Below, piece by piece: positions 5,493 to 13,359 of a stretch of 20,789 nucleotides of DNA; the stretch's first letter is position 1; each line of letters opens with the position of its first letter. Source of the DNA: a virus; IMG/VR virus record IMGVR_UViG_3300042326_001265, positions 1 to 20,789 of that record; one strand, written 5' to 3'. The position numbers and the translations under genes are program-made. Under the pieces are notes generated by a model. The model was not told the DNA's origin. It saw nothing but the letters and a program-made list of their open reading frames with translations, and searched no databases.

Positions 5493-6317
5493 ATGTTAGA
5501 TTTTAATGATTGTACTTTTTTAATACCTTATATGAAAGATTCTAATGATCGTTCATTTAATTTACATATCATATTAAGATACTTAAATAATATTATGAAA
5601 ACTAATATCATTATAGTCGAACAAAATAAAAAACATTATACTACCAATGAATTTAATTTGTATAACAATTTAAATATTCAACATTTAATTTATGAAAATA
5701 GCGGCAATTTTCACAAAACCAAATTATACAATATAGGTCTTAGTAAAATTAATACGGAAATCACAGTCTGTTTAGATAGTGATGTAATGATCCCCAAAGA
5801 ACAATTATTGCAAGCAAAAAATTGTTTATTAAATGGCATGGATTACGTTTTTCCTTTTAGTGAAAATTATATTGAAATATCTAAGATTTTAACAAAAAGC
5901 AGAAATGATTTTTTAGCATCTTTTAATTTTGGTCAATATTTACTAAATGTAAAAGAATATCAAAAAACTTATGATACAGTATCTTCAAAAGAAAGACATC
6001 CTGGTTTAATACGCGGGTGTCCACCGGGAGGATGTTTGTTTGTTAAAACTAAAGTATATGTTTCTATTGGTATGGAAAACGAAGAGTTTTTTGGTTATGC
6101 ACCAGAAGACGCGGAAAGAAAACATAGATTAAATATTTTTGGATACAAGACACAAACAATTCCCGGTCACTTATATCATTTAGATCACAGTATAGTACAT
6201 AGACGAGTATCAAATAATGTGGGTAGATATTTGTTTGAAAAACTCAAATCATTTGATCCGCAACAACTTAAAAAATATTACGATAATTTAAATTATAAAC
6301 AGAAATACAATTTATGA
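5493..6317 (+). CDS. Glycosyltransferase, galactosyltransferase (7C)-like
   Basis: A 274-residue protein. The start at 5493 is preferred to an earlier in-frame ATG at 5430, because it falls 2 nt after the previous stop and the earlier start would overlap the GT25 gene by 61 nt. The N-terminal half is a GT-A fold with DxD in CLDSDVMIP (D95, D97). The C-terminal part has the Glyco_transf_7C pattern: PPGGCLFVKTKVY (178-190), then a Gly/Phe-rich turn and APEDAERKHRL (203-213). That pattern occurs in beta-galactosyl- and N-acetylgalactosaminyl-transferases and in chondroitin synthase. Hexosyl transfer to a phage or host glycan is likely. It overlaps the next gene by 4 nt. Confidence 0.78.
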   Translation: MLDFNDCTFLIPYMKDSNDRSFNLHIILRYLNNIMKTNIIIVEQNKKHYTTNEFNLYNNLNIQHLIYENSGNFHKTKLYNIGLSKINTEITVCLDSDVMIPKEQLLQAKNCLLNGMDYVFPFSENYIEISKILTKSRNDFLASFNFGQYLLNVKEYQKTYDTVSSKERHPGLIRGCPPGGCLFVKTKVYVSIGMENEEFFGYAPEDAERKHRLNIFGYKTQTIPGHLYHLDHSIVHRRVSNNVGRYLFEKLKSFDPQQLKKYYDNLNYKQKYNL

Positions 6318-7087
6318 TTACAGTTAATTTAATGGGAAGATTGGGTAATAATTTGTTTCAAATTGCTGCTGGATTGTCTCTTGCACATCGTCATGAAACA
6401 GATTGTTATTACATTAATCATTTTGATTATCTAAATGCTTTTGAATTAAAAGATATAAAACAAACAACAAATTCCTGTAATTCTACTTTTTATGAGAAAA
6501 CATTTAATTTTAACGAGAATTTTTTAAAACTTGGTAATAATATTCATTTACATGGTTATTTTCAAAGCTATAAGTATTTTTTAAATGCTGAAGAAAAGAT
6601 TAAAAGTAATTTTACATTTAAACAATTTGTTAAAGATAATGTATGGAAAAATGGATATTCGTACTTAGAACAAGAAAATAATGTTACAGCAATACATGTT
6701 AGAAGAACCGATTATTTAAGCATACAACATGTACATCCTATTTGTTCTATGGAATACTATACTGATAGTCTTTTGCGTATTGGAAAAACCGATAAAGTAT
6801 TAGTATTTTCTGATGATGTTGTTTGGTGTAGACAAAACTTTGATTTAAATTATGAAATAGTCGATATGGATTTACACTGTTCAATGTATATGATGAGTAA
6901 AGTAAAAAATATAATCATAGCAAATAGCACATTTAGTTGGTGGTCTGCTTGGTTAAATAATACACCAAATAAACAAGTATATGCACCAAAACAATGGTTT
7001 GGTAATACCTTACCATATAAAAATGCTGATATTAATTTAGAAACATGCACTAAAGATTTATTTTTGCCAGAATGGAATGTTTTATGA
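6314..7087 (+). CDS. Alpha-1,2-fucosyltransferase (GT11)
   Basis: A 257-residue protein with all main GT11 motifs: GRLGNNLFQ at 8-16, HGYFQSYKYF at 80-89, the GDP-fucose-binding HVRRTDY at 128-134, FSDD at 165-168 and IANSTFSWWSAW at 202-213. GT11 enzymes transfer fucose from GDP-fucose to galactose, as in bacterial O-antigens that mimic H antigen. Length is slightly below the usual 280-300. It overlaps the next gene, a fucosyltransferase of another family, by 4 nt. No GDP-fucose synthesis genes (gmd, fcl) occur in the window, so the donor must come from the host or from elsewhere in the phage genome. Confidence 0.92.
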   Translation: MITVNLMGRLGNNLFQIAAGLSLAHRHETDCYYINHFDYLNAFELKDIKQTTNSCNSTFYEKTFNFNENFLKLGNNIHLHGYFQSYKYFLNAEEKIKSNFTFKQFVKDNVWKNGYSYLEQENNVTAIHVRRTDYLSIQHVHPICSMEYYTDSLLRIGKTDKVLVFSDDVVWCRQNFDLNYEIVDMDLHCSMYMMSKVKNIIIANSTFSWWSAWLNNTPNKQVYAPKQWFGNTLPYKNADINLETCTKDLFLPEWNVL

Positions 7088-7830
7088 GAGTATTCGTGAA
7101 TTGGTCGTATAATTTAATACCAAAACAAAATCATACATGGATTTCGTCTGATTATAATTCTTGTGATATTGTTGTTGGTATCAATAATTCAAAATCATAC
7201 AATAAACCATTTGTAAATTGGTTATATGAACCTTCCTCAATAATAGAAAGACATTATTTGAGTTTAAAAAATAGCAATAATAGAGTAGCAACGCATTTAA
7301 CTCAAAAGCAATTTAATAATCAAATATCAATTCCTCCTTGCTTTCCGTCTTGGATTTCTGTAGAAGAATCCAGAATTTATGATAAAACTAAATTAATTAG
7401 CATGATTGCTTCTACAAAAAATATGTGTAATGGTCATTCTTATAGACAACAAGTTGCGTCTAAAAATGAAAATATTTTAGATTTGTACGGATTAAATCGC
7501 CCAAATCAATTAAATTCCAAAATAGATGGTCTTAAGGATTATATGTTTTCGGTGGCTATGGAAAATATAATAAGTGATACGTATTATACAGAAAAAATAT
7601 TAGATTGTTTTTTGACCGGAACTATACCAATTTATTGGGGTACAAGTAAAATTTGTGATATTTTTGATAAAAATGGAATATTGTTTTTAAATGCCGATGG
7701 TTCTATACCAGAAATAAATAAAGATGTGTATATGTCTAAAATAGATTCAGTTAAAAACAACTTTGAAATTGCCAAACAGTATAATTACACAAGTTCTGAC
7801 GGGATTCAGTTTATAACGGAAAAATTATGA
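7084..7830 (+). CDS. Alpha-1,3/4-fucosyltransferase-like (GT10)
   Basis: A 248-residue protein. The ATG at 7084 forms an ATGA overlap with the preceding stop and is preferred over the in-frame ATG at 7072. The C-terminal half carries the GT10 signature: KDYMFSVAMEN (151-161), YYTEKI (167-172) and TGTIPIYWG (178-186), corresponding to the family's F-x-x-x-x-EN...Y-x-TEK...G-x-x-P-x-x-x-G. GT10 enzymes add alpha-1,3 or 1,4 fucose to N-acetylglucosamine or glucose in Lewis-type structures. The N-terminal acceptor domain is short. Being next to a GT11 gene suggests a doubly fucosylated product. Confidence 0.88.
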   Translation: MRVFVNWSYNLIPKQNHTWISSDYNSCDIVVGINNSKSYNKPFVNWLYEPSSIIERHYLSLKNSNNRVATHLTQKQFNNQISIPPCFPSWISVEESRIYDKTKLISMIASTKNMCNGHSYRQQVASKNENILDLYGLNRPNQLNSKIDGLKDYMFSVAMENIISDTYYTEKILDCFLTGTIPIYWGTSKICDIFDKNGILFLNADGSIPEINKDVYMSKIDSVKNNFEIAKQYNYTSSDGIQFITEKL

Positions 7831-8501
7831 ATAAAATAATTTCATATTCTCTCTATGGTACAAATAAAAGATACACCATAAACGCACTCGTTAATTTAGA
7901 ATTGTGTAAAAAATTCTATCCAGATTGGAAAGTGTATTTACATTATGATACTAGTGTACCCTCCGTTATTATTAAAGAATTACAAAAATTTGATAATTGT
8001 ATTTTAATAGAAAAAACTGGTATTCATCATGGACGAATGTGGTGGAGACTTTTGGGTTATGACTATGGTGATATATTCATTTCTAGAGACATAGACAGTC
8101 ATGTAACAGAAAGAGAAGTTGATGCTGTAGAAGAATGGTTAAATTCTAGCAAACATTTGCATATAATGCGAGATCATTCTGGTCATAATAAAAAAATTCA
8201 AGGTGGTATGTTTGGTATTAAAAAATCAGAAAGATTGTTATCAATGAAAGATATCATTGGTAATAGAATTTATTTGCATCAAAATTATGGCGATGATGAA
8301 GAATTTTTATCAACAACGATATATTCTATGTTTTTAGGAGATATGATGGTACACGATTCTCATCCAAGACCATGGGAATTGGATAAAACAAACGACTGGA
8401 GAAAACCTATTCTTGGAGAGCAATTTATAGGTACACCACAATTTGTTGATTGGCCTTGGATTAATAAAGATTTAGTTGAAAAATATAAAGAGTTATATTA
8501 A
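7827..8501 (+). CDS. Putative GT-A glycosyltransferase (RDxDS type)
   Basis: A 224-residue protein of a family common in large phages and viruses. It opens with ISYSLYGTNKRYTINALVN and YPDWKVYLHYD, and has the acidic site SRDIDSHVTERE at about 86-97. This is followed by LHIMRDHSGH and a Gly-rich IQGGMFGIK. The RDxDS acidic motif in a GT-A-like frame suggests nucleotide-sugar binding. I know no member with a proven activity. It overlaps the GT10 gene by 4 nt and is separated from the next gene by 1 nt, so it is part of the same coupled operon. Confidence 0.65.
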   Translation: MNKIISYSLYGTNKRYTINALVNLELCKKFYPDWKVYLHYDTSVPSVIIKELQKFDNCILIEKTGIHHGRMWWRLLGYDYGDIFISRDIDSHVTEREVDAVEEWLNSSKHLHIMRDHSGHNKKIQGGMFGIKKSERLLSMKDIIGNRIYLHQNYGDDEEFLSTTIYSMFLGDMMVHDSHPRPWELDKTNDWRKPILGEQFIGTPQFVDWPWINKDLVEKYKELY

Positions 8502-8502
8502 T

Positions 8503-9258
8503 ATGAAAATAGAAAAAGTCATACATGCATCAAATGATGAGCCTTTTTATTTGGATTTTTGGCCAATAGTATCAAAAATTTGGAAATTAAAATTTAATAT
8601 ACAACCAATTTTATTGTATTTTGGGGAAAATAAAATAGATGAAACATATGGACAAGTTATAAAAATGAAATCTGTGAAAGGAATTCCTATAAACACACAA
8701 TGTCAAGTTTCAAGATATTGGATTCCAGCGACCGAACCAAACACAACATGGATGACATCTGATATAGATATGTTTCCTATTTCCAAAGAATATTTTGTAA
8801 AACAATTAGAAAATATACCAGAAGATAAATTTGTTAATATAAATTGCAACAAACGTGATATATATCCAAATATACATTATTCTTGTTGCTACAATATAGC
8901 AAAGGGAAAAACATTTTCTGAAATATTAAAACTTGCACCCGATTGGGTTGATTTTATTAATACTAAATTTTGGCAAAATAATAATCACGATCATAAACCA
9001 GATGGATTAGATAAAGTTTGTAGTCATTGGGGAGCAGATGAAATGTGGTCCAGTTTAATGATAAATAATTTTTATGATCAAGACAAAATCGTTCGACTTT
9101 ATCGAAACGGGAACCAATCTTATAAAAGAATAGACAGATTGAATTGGAATTGGAATGATAATAAATTTTCAGAATATATTGACTGTCATTCGATTAGACC
9201 ATATGATAAACATAAAAAATCAATTGATTCTTTAGTTAAAAAAATAATAGAGGCATAA
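8503..9258 (+). CDS. Putative GT-A glycosyltransferase
   Basis: A 251-residue protein. The ATG at 8503, 1 nt after the previous stop, is chosen over an in-frame ATG at 8476 that would overlap by 26 nt. The likely active site is TSDIDMFPIS (D87, D89 of the DxD), followed by a Cys-rich strand (IHYSCCYNIAKG) and SHWGADEMW, which may place the acceptor or a catalytic base. The Trp/Asn-rich C-terminus ends in IDCHSIRPYDKHKK. The fold is inferred from the DxD and its flanking strands only. It lies in the middle of the glycosyl cluster. Confidence 0.6.
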   Translation: MKIEKVIHASNDEPFYLDFWPIVSKIWKLKFNIQPILLYFGENKIDETYGQVIKMKSVKGIPINTQCQVSRYWIPATEPNTTWMTSDIDMFPISKEYFVKQLENIPEDKFVNINCNKRDIYPNIHYSCCYNIAKGKTFSEILKLAPDWVDFINTKFWQNNNHDHKPDGLDKVCSHWGADEMWSSLMINNFYDQDKIVRLYRNGNQSYKRIDRLNWNWNDNKFSEYIDCHSIRPYDKHKKSIDSLVKKIIEA

Positions 9259-9259
9259 C

Positions 9260-9997
9260 ATGAATTTAGGTTTCGTTACTTTTGTTAATAGAGATCCCAA
9301 ATATCTAGAATTGGCAAATATATTAGTAGAATCTGTATTAAGATTCACAAATTTACCAATAGAAGTTAATGGTATTAATTTTGATTATAAGCACAAATCG
9401 GATAGAGTTATATCTAAAAAATTAAATGTAAATCCAGAAAATTTTGCTACAATATGCTTTTCTAAAATTGAAGCGTATATGACAACTAATTTTGATTATG
9501 CTGTAGGTATGGATGCAGATTGCATTGTTTTACCCGAAATAATTAACATATTTAATAAACAAAATTATTTAAAAATGGGAAATTACATTCTTCCTCCAAT
9601 ACATCCACAAGATCCAAAAGATTGTGAAGCATTGTGTAATTTTTTTGGAACTCGGCAAACGCAACCATATATTCATGCTGATATATTTTTATTAGGCCAA
9701 AAATCAAAATCATTTTTACAAGAAGTGTACGATAATTGTTATGCAGCATATCGAAATAAAATTAGAATAGGTAATGTAGATGAAAGTGTTTTAAATGTTA
9801 CTTTATGGAAACATAAATTAACAGAACATTATTTACCATTATATGATCCATATTATGAAATATGGTTAGATTCAACGGAATCAAAAATTCCAACAAACAT
9901 TCCAAAAGATATGTTTAAACGAGAAAATTATATGATAGTGCATGGATGTAAAGAACCAGAAATTGCTAAAGTTATATTAGATAGTATAACTAGATAA
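9260..9997 (+). CDS. Putative GT-A glycosyltransferase (GT8-like)
   Basis: A 245-residue protein. It opens with LGFVTFVNRDPKYLELANILVES, typical of GT8-like enzymes in which a strand is followed by a helix aligning with NDP-sugar binding. AVGMDADCIVLP (D85, D87) is the DxD site. The segment YIHADIFLLGQKS and the helix with NVDESVLNVTLW match the later GT8 pattern (acceptor strand, then D/E-Q/S-containing helix). The C-terminal MIVHGCK could be the family's terminal H-x-x-G-x-x-K metal/phosphate motif. It lies 1 nt after the previous gene. Sugar specificity is unknown. Confidence 0.68.
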   Translation: MNLGFVTFVNRDPKYLELANILVESVLRFTNLPIEVNGINFDYKHKSDRVISKKLNVNPENFATICFSKIEAYMTTNFDYAVGMDADCIVLPEIINIFNKQNYLKMGNYILPPIHPQDPKDCEALCNFFGTRQTQPYIHADIFLLGQKSKSFLQEVYDNCYAAYRNKIRIGNVDESVLNVTLWKHKLTEHYLPLYDPYYEIWLDSTESKIPTNIPKDMFKRENYMIVHGCKEPEIAKVILDSITR

Positions 9998-10006
9998 GGA
10001 TTATTA

Positions 10007-10648
10007 ATGAATCAAACTTTTTTAGATGAAATAGTAAATAAAAAAGAAGCAGAATTTTTTTTGCACGAAGTTTCTAATTGGGACAGTCATCGTCCACTTT
10101 TATATCTAGCTTTAGAATTAACAAAAAATTCAAATGCCCCTATACTAGAATTAGGTTGTGGTGATGGAAGTACACCATACTTACATAACTACATTCAAAC
10201 AGATAAAAGAAATTTAGTTAGTTTTGATACAAAAGAATTTTGGTTAAATAAATTTATACATTTTAAATCAGAAAAACATAATTTTGTTTATTTACCAGAC
10301 AATTATGGTTTTAATAAAAACACACAAGAATGGTATGATAAATCTCCAGAAATTATAAATTGGTTGGATGATGTAACTTCTAATAATATATCTGTTTGTT
10401 TGGTTGATCACGCTTGCGGTGAACGGCGACACAGTGATTTAAAAAGAATACACAAAAAATGCGATATAATGATAATTCATGATTCGGAGCCTCAAGCAAC
10501 AGGTTATATGATGAATAAAGTATGGCCATTATTTAAATACGTTATACATTTTAAACAATTTGGAGCATGGACAACTATGGTTAGCAATAGACACGATGTA
10601 ACTAAATTTGATAAAATGAAAATAAAAGAATTTGAGTTAAATGTATGA
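10007..10648 (+). CDS. Class I SAM-dependent methyltransferase
   Basis: A 213-residue protein. Motif I is ILELGCGDGST at 46-56, the SAM-binding glycine loop. An acidic residue after the second strand (SFDTKEFW) and VCLVDHACGERRHSDLKRI (strand 4 region) fit the Methyltransf_24-like group often found beside sugar-transfer genes. DIMIIHDSE supplies the next strand. The likely substrate is a sugar or glycan hydroxyl, judged only from the context. It sits 9 nt after the glycosyltransferase gene and overlaps the next methyltransferase by 4 nt. Confidence 0.75.
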   Translation: MNQTFLDEIVNKKEAEFFLHEVSNWDSHRPLLYLALELTKNSNAPILELGCGDGSTPYLHNYIQTDKRNLVSFDTKEFWLNKFIHFKSEKHNFVYLPDNYGFNKNTQEWYDKSPEIINWLDDVTSNNISVCLVDHACGERRHSDLKRIHKKCDIMIIHDSEPQATGYMMNKVWPLFKYVIHFKQFGAWTTMVSNRHDVTKFDKMKIKEFELNV

Positions 10649-11169
10649 TAGTTAAATACCCCAAAAATGGGTCTAGCCCAGATTTTGATTGGAGGTATTT
10701 AGATACATCTAATGATTTAATTTGTCCTTGGTATACAGTTGATACTTTATTGTGGTTAGATTCTATTCATTTAAGTGACAAATCTGTTTTTGAATATGGT
10801 TGCGGATTGTCTTCTTATTGGTGGCAAAAGAAAACAAAAAAATGGAACGGTGTAGATGACAGTAGAATTTGGGCAGAACCTTGCGGTTGTACAATAAAAA
10901 CAGATTTAACAAATTATGTTGAAAGTTGCACAGATACTTATGATATTGTAGTAGTCGATGGCAGTTGGAGAAATGAATGCATAAAACACGCATTAACAAA
11001 AATAAATAAAAATGGCTATCTAATTGTAGATAATTGGAATCAAGCATCAGTTGATATGCCAGAAAGTTTTTGGAAACCATCAACCGAATTGCTATTTAAT
11101 TACAAAAAGTGCATTTATAAAGAACCAAAACATGAAGATTGGAAAACCGCAGTATTTTTTATAGAATAA
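10645..11169 (+). CDS. Small SAM methyltransferase-like protein
   Basis: A 174-residue protein with a compact Rossmann core: VFEYGCGLSSYWW (48-60) as motif I, GVDDS as the acidic strand, YDIVVVDGSWRNECI (99-113) and NGYLIVDNWNQ as later strands. The motif order is that of a class I methyltransferase, but with 174 residues it lacks much of a substrate domain. It could be a minimal sugar O-methyltransferase or could act with the preceding methyltransferase, whose gene it overlaps by 4 nt. The pair does not look like a recent duplication. Confidence 0.65.
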   Translation: MIVKYPKNGSSPDFDWRYLDTSNDLICPWYTVDTLLWLDSIHLSDKSVFEYGCGLSSYWWQKKTKKWNGVDDSRIWAEPCGCTIKTDLTNYVESCTDTYDIVVVDGSWRNECIKHALTKINKNGYLIVDNWNQASVDMPESFWKPSTELLFNYKKCIYKEPKHEDWKTAVFFIE

Positions 11170-11185
11170 ATGAAAGAAAAACTTT

Positions 11186-12094
11186 ATGAAAATTGTAGTA
11201 ACGGGTGGTTGTGGATTTATAGGATCAAATCTTGTAGATGAATTGATCAGACAAGAACATAATGTTATTGTTATTGATGATCTTTCTTCTGATGCTCATG
11301 ATCGGTTTTATTTTAATCCAAAGGCAAGTTATTATCATTACAATGTTGTAAATGATAATCTTGTAAATGGTGTATTTGAACGACATGAACCGGATTATGC
11401 GTTTCATTTAGCAGCCGAAGCACGTATACAAAATTGTATATTAGATCCAAGTAGAGCGTTGGATATTAACACACTTGGTACTCAAAACATATTAAGTGCA
11501 GCAAAAAAAGTAAACACCAAGAGAGTGATTTTTTCTAGCACATCTGCAATATATGGTTTATCTTCTTTAGCAACACAAAAAGAAACAGATCAACCTGATT
11601 GTTTAAATGCTTATTCATATTCTAAATGGTTTTCTGAAGGATTGTGCAAAATGTATTCTAATTTATATGATTTAGATACCGTTTGTTTTAGATACTTTAA
11701 TGTGTATGGTCCAAGACAACCAAAAAGAGGTTCGTATGCTCCAGTAATTGGAGTATTCTCCAGACAAAAAAAAGCAAATCAACTAATGACAATTGTAGGA
11801 GATGGTTTACAAACCAGAGATTATATTCATGTATCTGATGTGGTTGCTGCAAATATTGCTGCTATGAATCACTTAGATAAATTGAATGCTAAAGTGATGA
11901 ATGTTGGTACTGGTACATATTATTCTGTATTAGAACTTGCAAAAATGATAGGTGGCGAGTATACTTACATCGCACCGCGTTCTGGTGAAGCGCGACATAC
12001 TTGTGCAAACATTCAAACAATCAAAGAGACTTTAAATTGGCAACCAACCAAATCTCTTAAGAACTATATGGAGAACAGAGAATATGATACTTGA
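11186..12094 (+). CDS. NAD-dependent nucleotide-sugar epimerase/dehydratase
   Basis: A 302-residue extended short-chain dehydrogenase. TGGCGFIG at 6-13 binds NAD(P). HLAAEA follows near 74-79. The catalytic set is SSTSA (117-121) with Y143-x3-K147. RYFNVYGPRQ, a Gly-rich GDGLQTRDYIHVSD and NVGTGTYYS are the nucleotide-sugar-binding motifs of the GalE/WbpP group. It would interconvert UDP-hexoses, for example glucose and galactose, to feed the transferases upstream; which sugar is not determined. The ATG at 11186 has only a weak AG-rich leader, 16 nt after the previous stop. It overlaps the gp33-like gene by 11 nt. Confidence 0.88.
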   Translation: MKIVVTGGCGFIGSNLVDELIRQEHNVIVIDDLSSDAHDRFYFNPKASYYHYNVVNDNLVNGVFERHEPDYAFHLAAEARIQNCILDPSRALDINTLGTQNILSAAKKVNTKRVIFSSTSAIYGLSSLATQKETDQPDCLNAYSYSKWFSEGLCKMYSNLYDLDTVCFRYFNVYGPRQPKRGSYAPVIGVFSRQKKANQLMTIVGDGLQTRDYIHVSDVVAANIAAMNHLDKLNAKVMNVGTGTYYSVLELAKMIGGEYTYIAPRSGEARHTCANIQTIKETLNWQPTKSLKNYMENREYDT

Positions 12095-12305
12095 ATCTGG
12101 TGAATTAAATATTCAAAATGAAATTGAAAAGATAATTAAAAAGAAGAATTGTTCTTATATGGATGCAGTTTTACAAATTTGTGAATTGCACAATATAGAT
12201 CCTTCTTATATTGCCAAGCATTTGTCAAAACCAATTGTTGAAAAGATTAAAGCCGAAGCACAGTCATTAAACTTCCTGCCCAAATCTTCTCGACTTCCTA
12301 TTTGA
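12084..12305 (+). CDS. 33: gp33-like late transcription coactivator
   Basis: A 73-residue protein. The core CSYMDAVLQICELHNIDP and the ending LNFLPKSSRLPI resemble the small gp33 proteins of marine T4-like phages, and the neighbour is gp32, as gp33 is near gp32 in T4. gp33 joins gp55 in host RNA polymerase and links late promoters to the gp45 sliding clamp. It is shorter than T4 gp33 (112 residues). The presence of TATAAATA promoters in the window fits a gp55/gp33 system. The assignment rests on remembered family features and synteny; a different small polymerase-binding protein is possible. Confidence 0.6.
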   Translation: MILESGELNIQNEIEKIIKKKNCSYMDAVLQICELHNIDPSYIAKHLSKPIVEKIKAEAQSLNFLPKSSRLPI

Positions 12306-12330
12306 CTTTGCTACATACTACGGTTATAAT
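12302..12330 (+). promoter_or_regulatory. Strong sigma70-type promoter for gene 32
   Basis: TTGACT (12302-12307), a 17-nt spacer and a perfect TATAAT (12325-12330). The -35 overlaps the stop codon of the gp33-like gene. The predicted start is near 12337, giving gene 32 a leader of about 43 nt. This is the best host-type promoter in the window, as expected for a protein needed in bulk during replication. Confidence 0.85.
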
Positions 12331-12364
12331 ACTTCGTATATCTGTCACACTTTAATACTTCGTA
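12327..12364 (+). repeat. Direct repeat TAATACTTCGTA in gene 32 leader
   Basis: The 12-mer TAATACTTCGTA occurs at 12327-12338 and 12353-12364, 26 nt apart. The first copy spans the -10 element and start site. The second lies in the leader, and its 3' end (TTCG, 12359-12362) pairs with CGAA (12367-12370) just before the ribosome-binding site AAGGA (12370-12374). This could be an operator for autoregulation, as T4 gp32 represses its own translation at its leader. Confidence 0.55.
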
Positions 12365-12379
12365 CACGAAAGGATACAA

Positions 12380-13300
12380 ATGTCATTTAAAGATTTAAAG
12401 AAGAAGTCCACCGATCTGTCAAAGATCACCCAAGAGTTGGATAAGTTGAACAAGGGTGGAGCAGAGTCGTATAAGGACGACCGGTTCTGGAAGCCTGAAC
12501 TGGATCAAGCATCAAATGGTTTTGCAGTAATTCGATTCCTGCCGGTCGTTGACGGCGAGGATGTTCCTTGGGCGCGCGTGTTTAGTCACGGGTTCCAAGG
12601 CAAGGGTGGATGGTTCATTGAGAACTGCCCAACGACTCTGGGTAAGAAGTGCCCAGTGTGTGAAGCAAACAATGAACTTTGGAACAGCGGTATTGAGGAC
12701 GACAAGACTGTTGCGCGTGATCGTAAGCGCAAGTTGAGTTATGTTGCTAATGTGTATGTTGTTTCAGATCCAAAGCATCCCGAGAATGAGGGTAAGGTGT
12801 TTCTTTTCAAGTTCGGTAAGAAGATCTTTGATAAGATCATGGAGAAGATTCAACCCGAATTCCCAGATGATTCTCCTGTCAATGTATTTGATTTTTGGCA
12901 AGGTGCAAACTTTAAGTTGAAGATTCGCAAGGTTGCGGGTTATATCAACTACGACAAGAGTGAATTTGAAGAGCCAACTCCGCTTCTTGGTGGTGATGAT
13001 GCAAAGTTGGAAGCACTTTGGAAGAAGCAGTATGCTCTTAAGGAGTTCACGAATCCTGAGAACTTCAAGTCTTATGACGAACTAAAGTCAAAGATGGAAT
13101 CAGTTCTAAAGGGTGGCACTGAAGGTAAGGCAAAGACTGCTGAGGAAATGGAAGAGATTGAGGATGCAGAACAACGTTTTGGTTCTGGTCCTAAGTCAAA
13201 ACCCGCCCCAAAGATGCCAGAAAAGAAGTCTAAGATGGAAGACGACGGAGAGGAAGAGGATGCTCTTTCCTACTTTGAGAAGTTGGCCAAGGAAGACTAA
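12380..13300 (+). CDS. 32: Single-stranded DNA-binding protein gp32
   Basis: A 306-residue homologue of T4 gp32 (301 residues). N-terminal KKKST (7-11) is the basic (Lys/Arg)3(Ser/Thr)2 motif that mediates cooperative binding. The zinc ligands appear as H70, C83, C91 and C94, close to the H-C-C-C set of T4. A central OB-fold region includes YVANVYVV and FKFGKKIFDKI. The C-terminus is strongly acidic (about 260-306), the tail that contacts replication partners. AAGGA at 12370-12374 is the ribosome-binding site. The gene uses AAG for lysine and C/G-ending codons far more than the glycosyltransferases before it, a sign of strong expression or separate history. It ends before a clear terminator. 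Confidence 0.97.
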   Translation: MSFKDLKKKSTDLSKITQELDKLNKGGAESYKDDRFWKPELDQASNGFAVIRFLPVVDGEDVPWARVFSHGFQGKGGWFIENCPTTLGKKCPVCEANNELWNSGIEDDKTVARDRKRKLSYVANVYVVSDPKHPENEGKVFLFKFGKKIFDKIMEKIQPEFPDDSPVNVFDFWQGANFKLKIRKVAGYINYDKSEFEEPTPLLGGDDAKLEALWKKQYALKEFTNPENFKSYDELKSKMESVLKGGTEGKAKTAEEMEEIEDAEQRFGSGPKSKPAPKMPEKKSKMEDDGEEEDALSYFEKLAKED

Positions 13301-13329
13301 AAACTTTATAATTAGGGTGTGATTTGGAG

Positions 13330-13359
13330 AAGACGGTGTAACAACCGTCTTTTCTTTTT
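13330..13359 (+). terminator. Terminator after gene 32
   Basis: A perfect 8-bp stem AAGACGGT (13330-13337) with ACCGTCTT (13344-13351), a 6-nt loop and a T-rich tail to 13359. It separates gene 32 from the convergent tape measure gene, whose stop codon is at 13358-13360. No comparable T-tail exists on the minus strand. Confidence 0.9.

Noticed and set aside
10763-11083. Minus-strand open frame of 106 codons
   Set aside because: It lies wholly within the small methyltransferase gene, whose motifs are clear in the plus strand.
12549-12737. Extra plus-strand open frames overlapping gene 32 (also 13113-13322)
   Set aside because: They are out-of-frame shadows of gene 32 with odd residue composition and no start signals.
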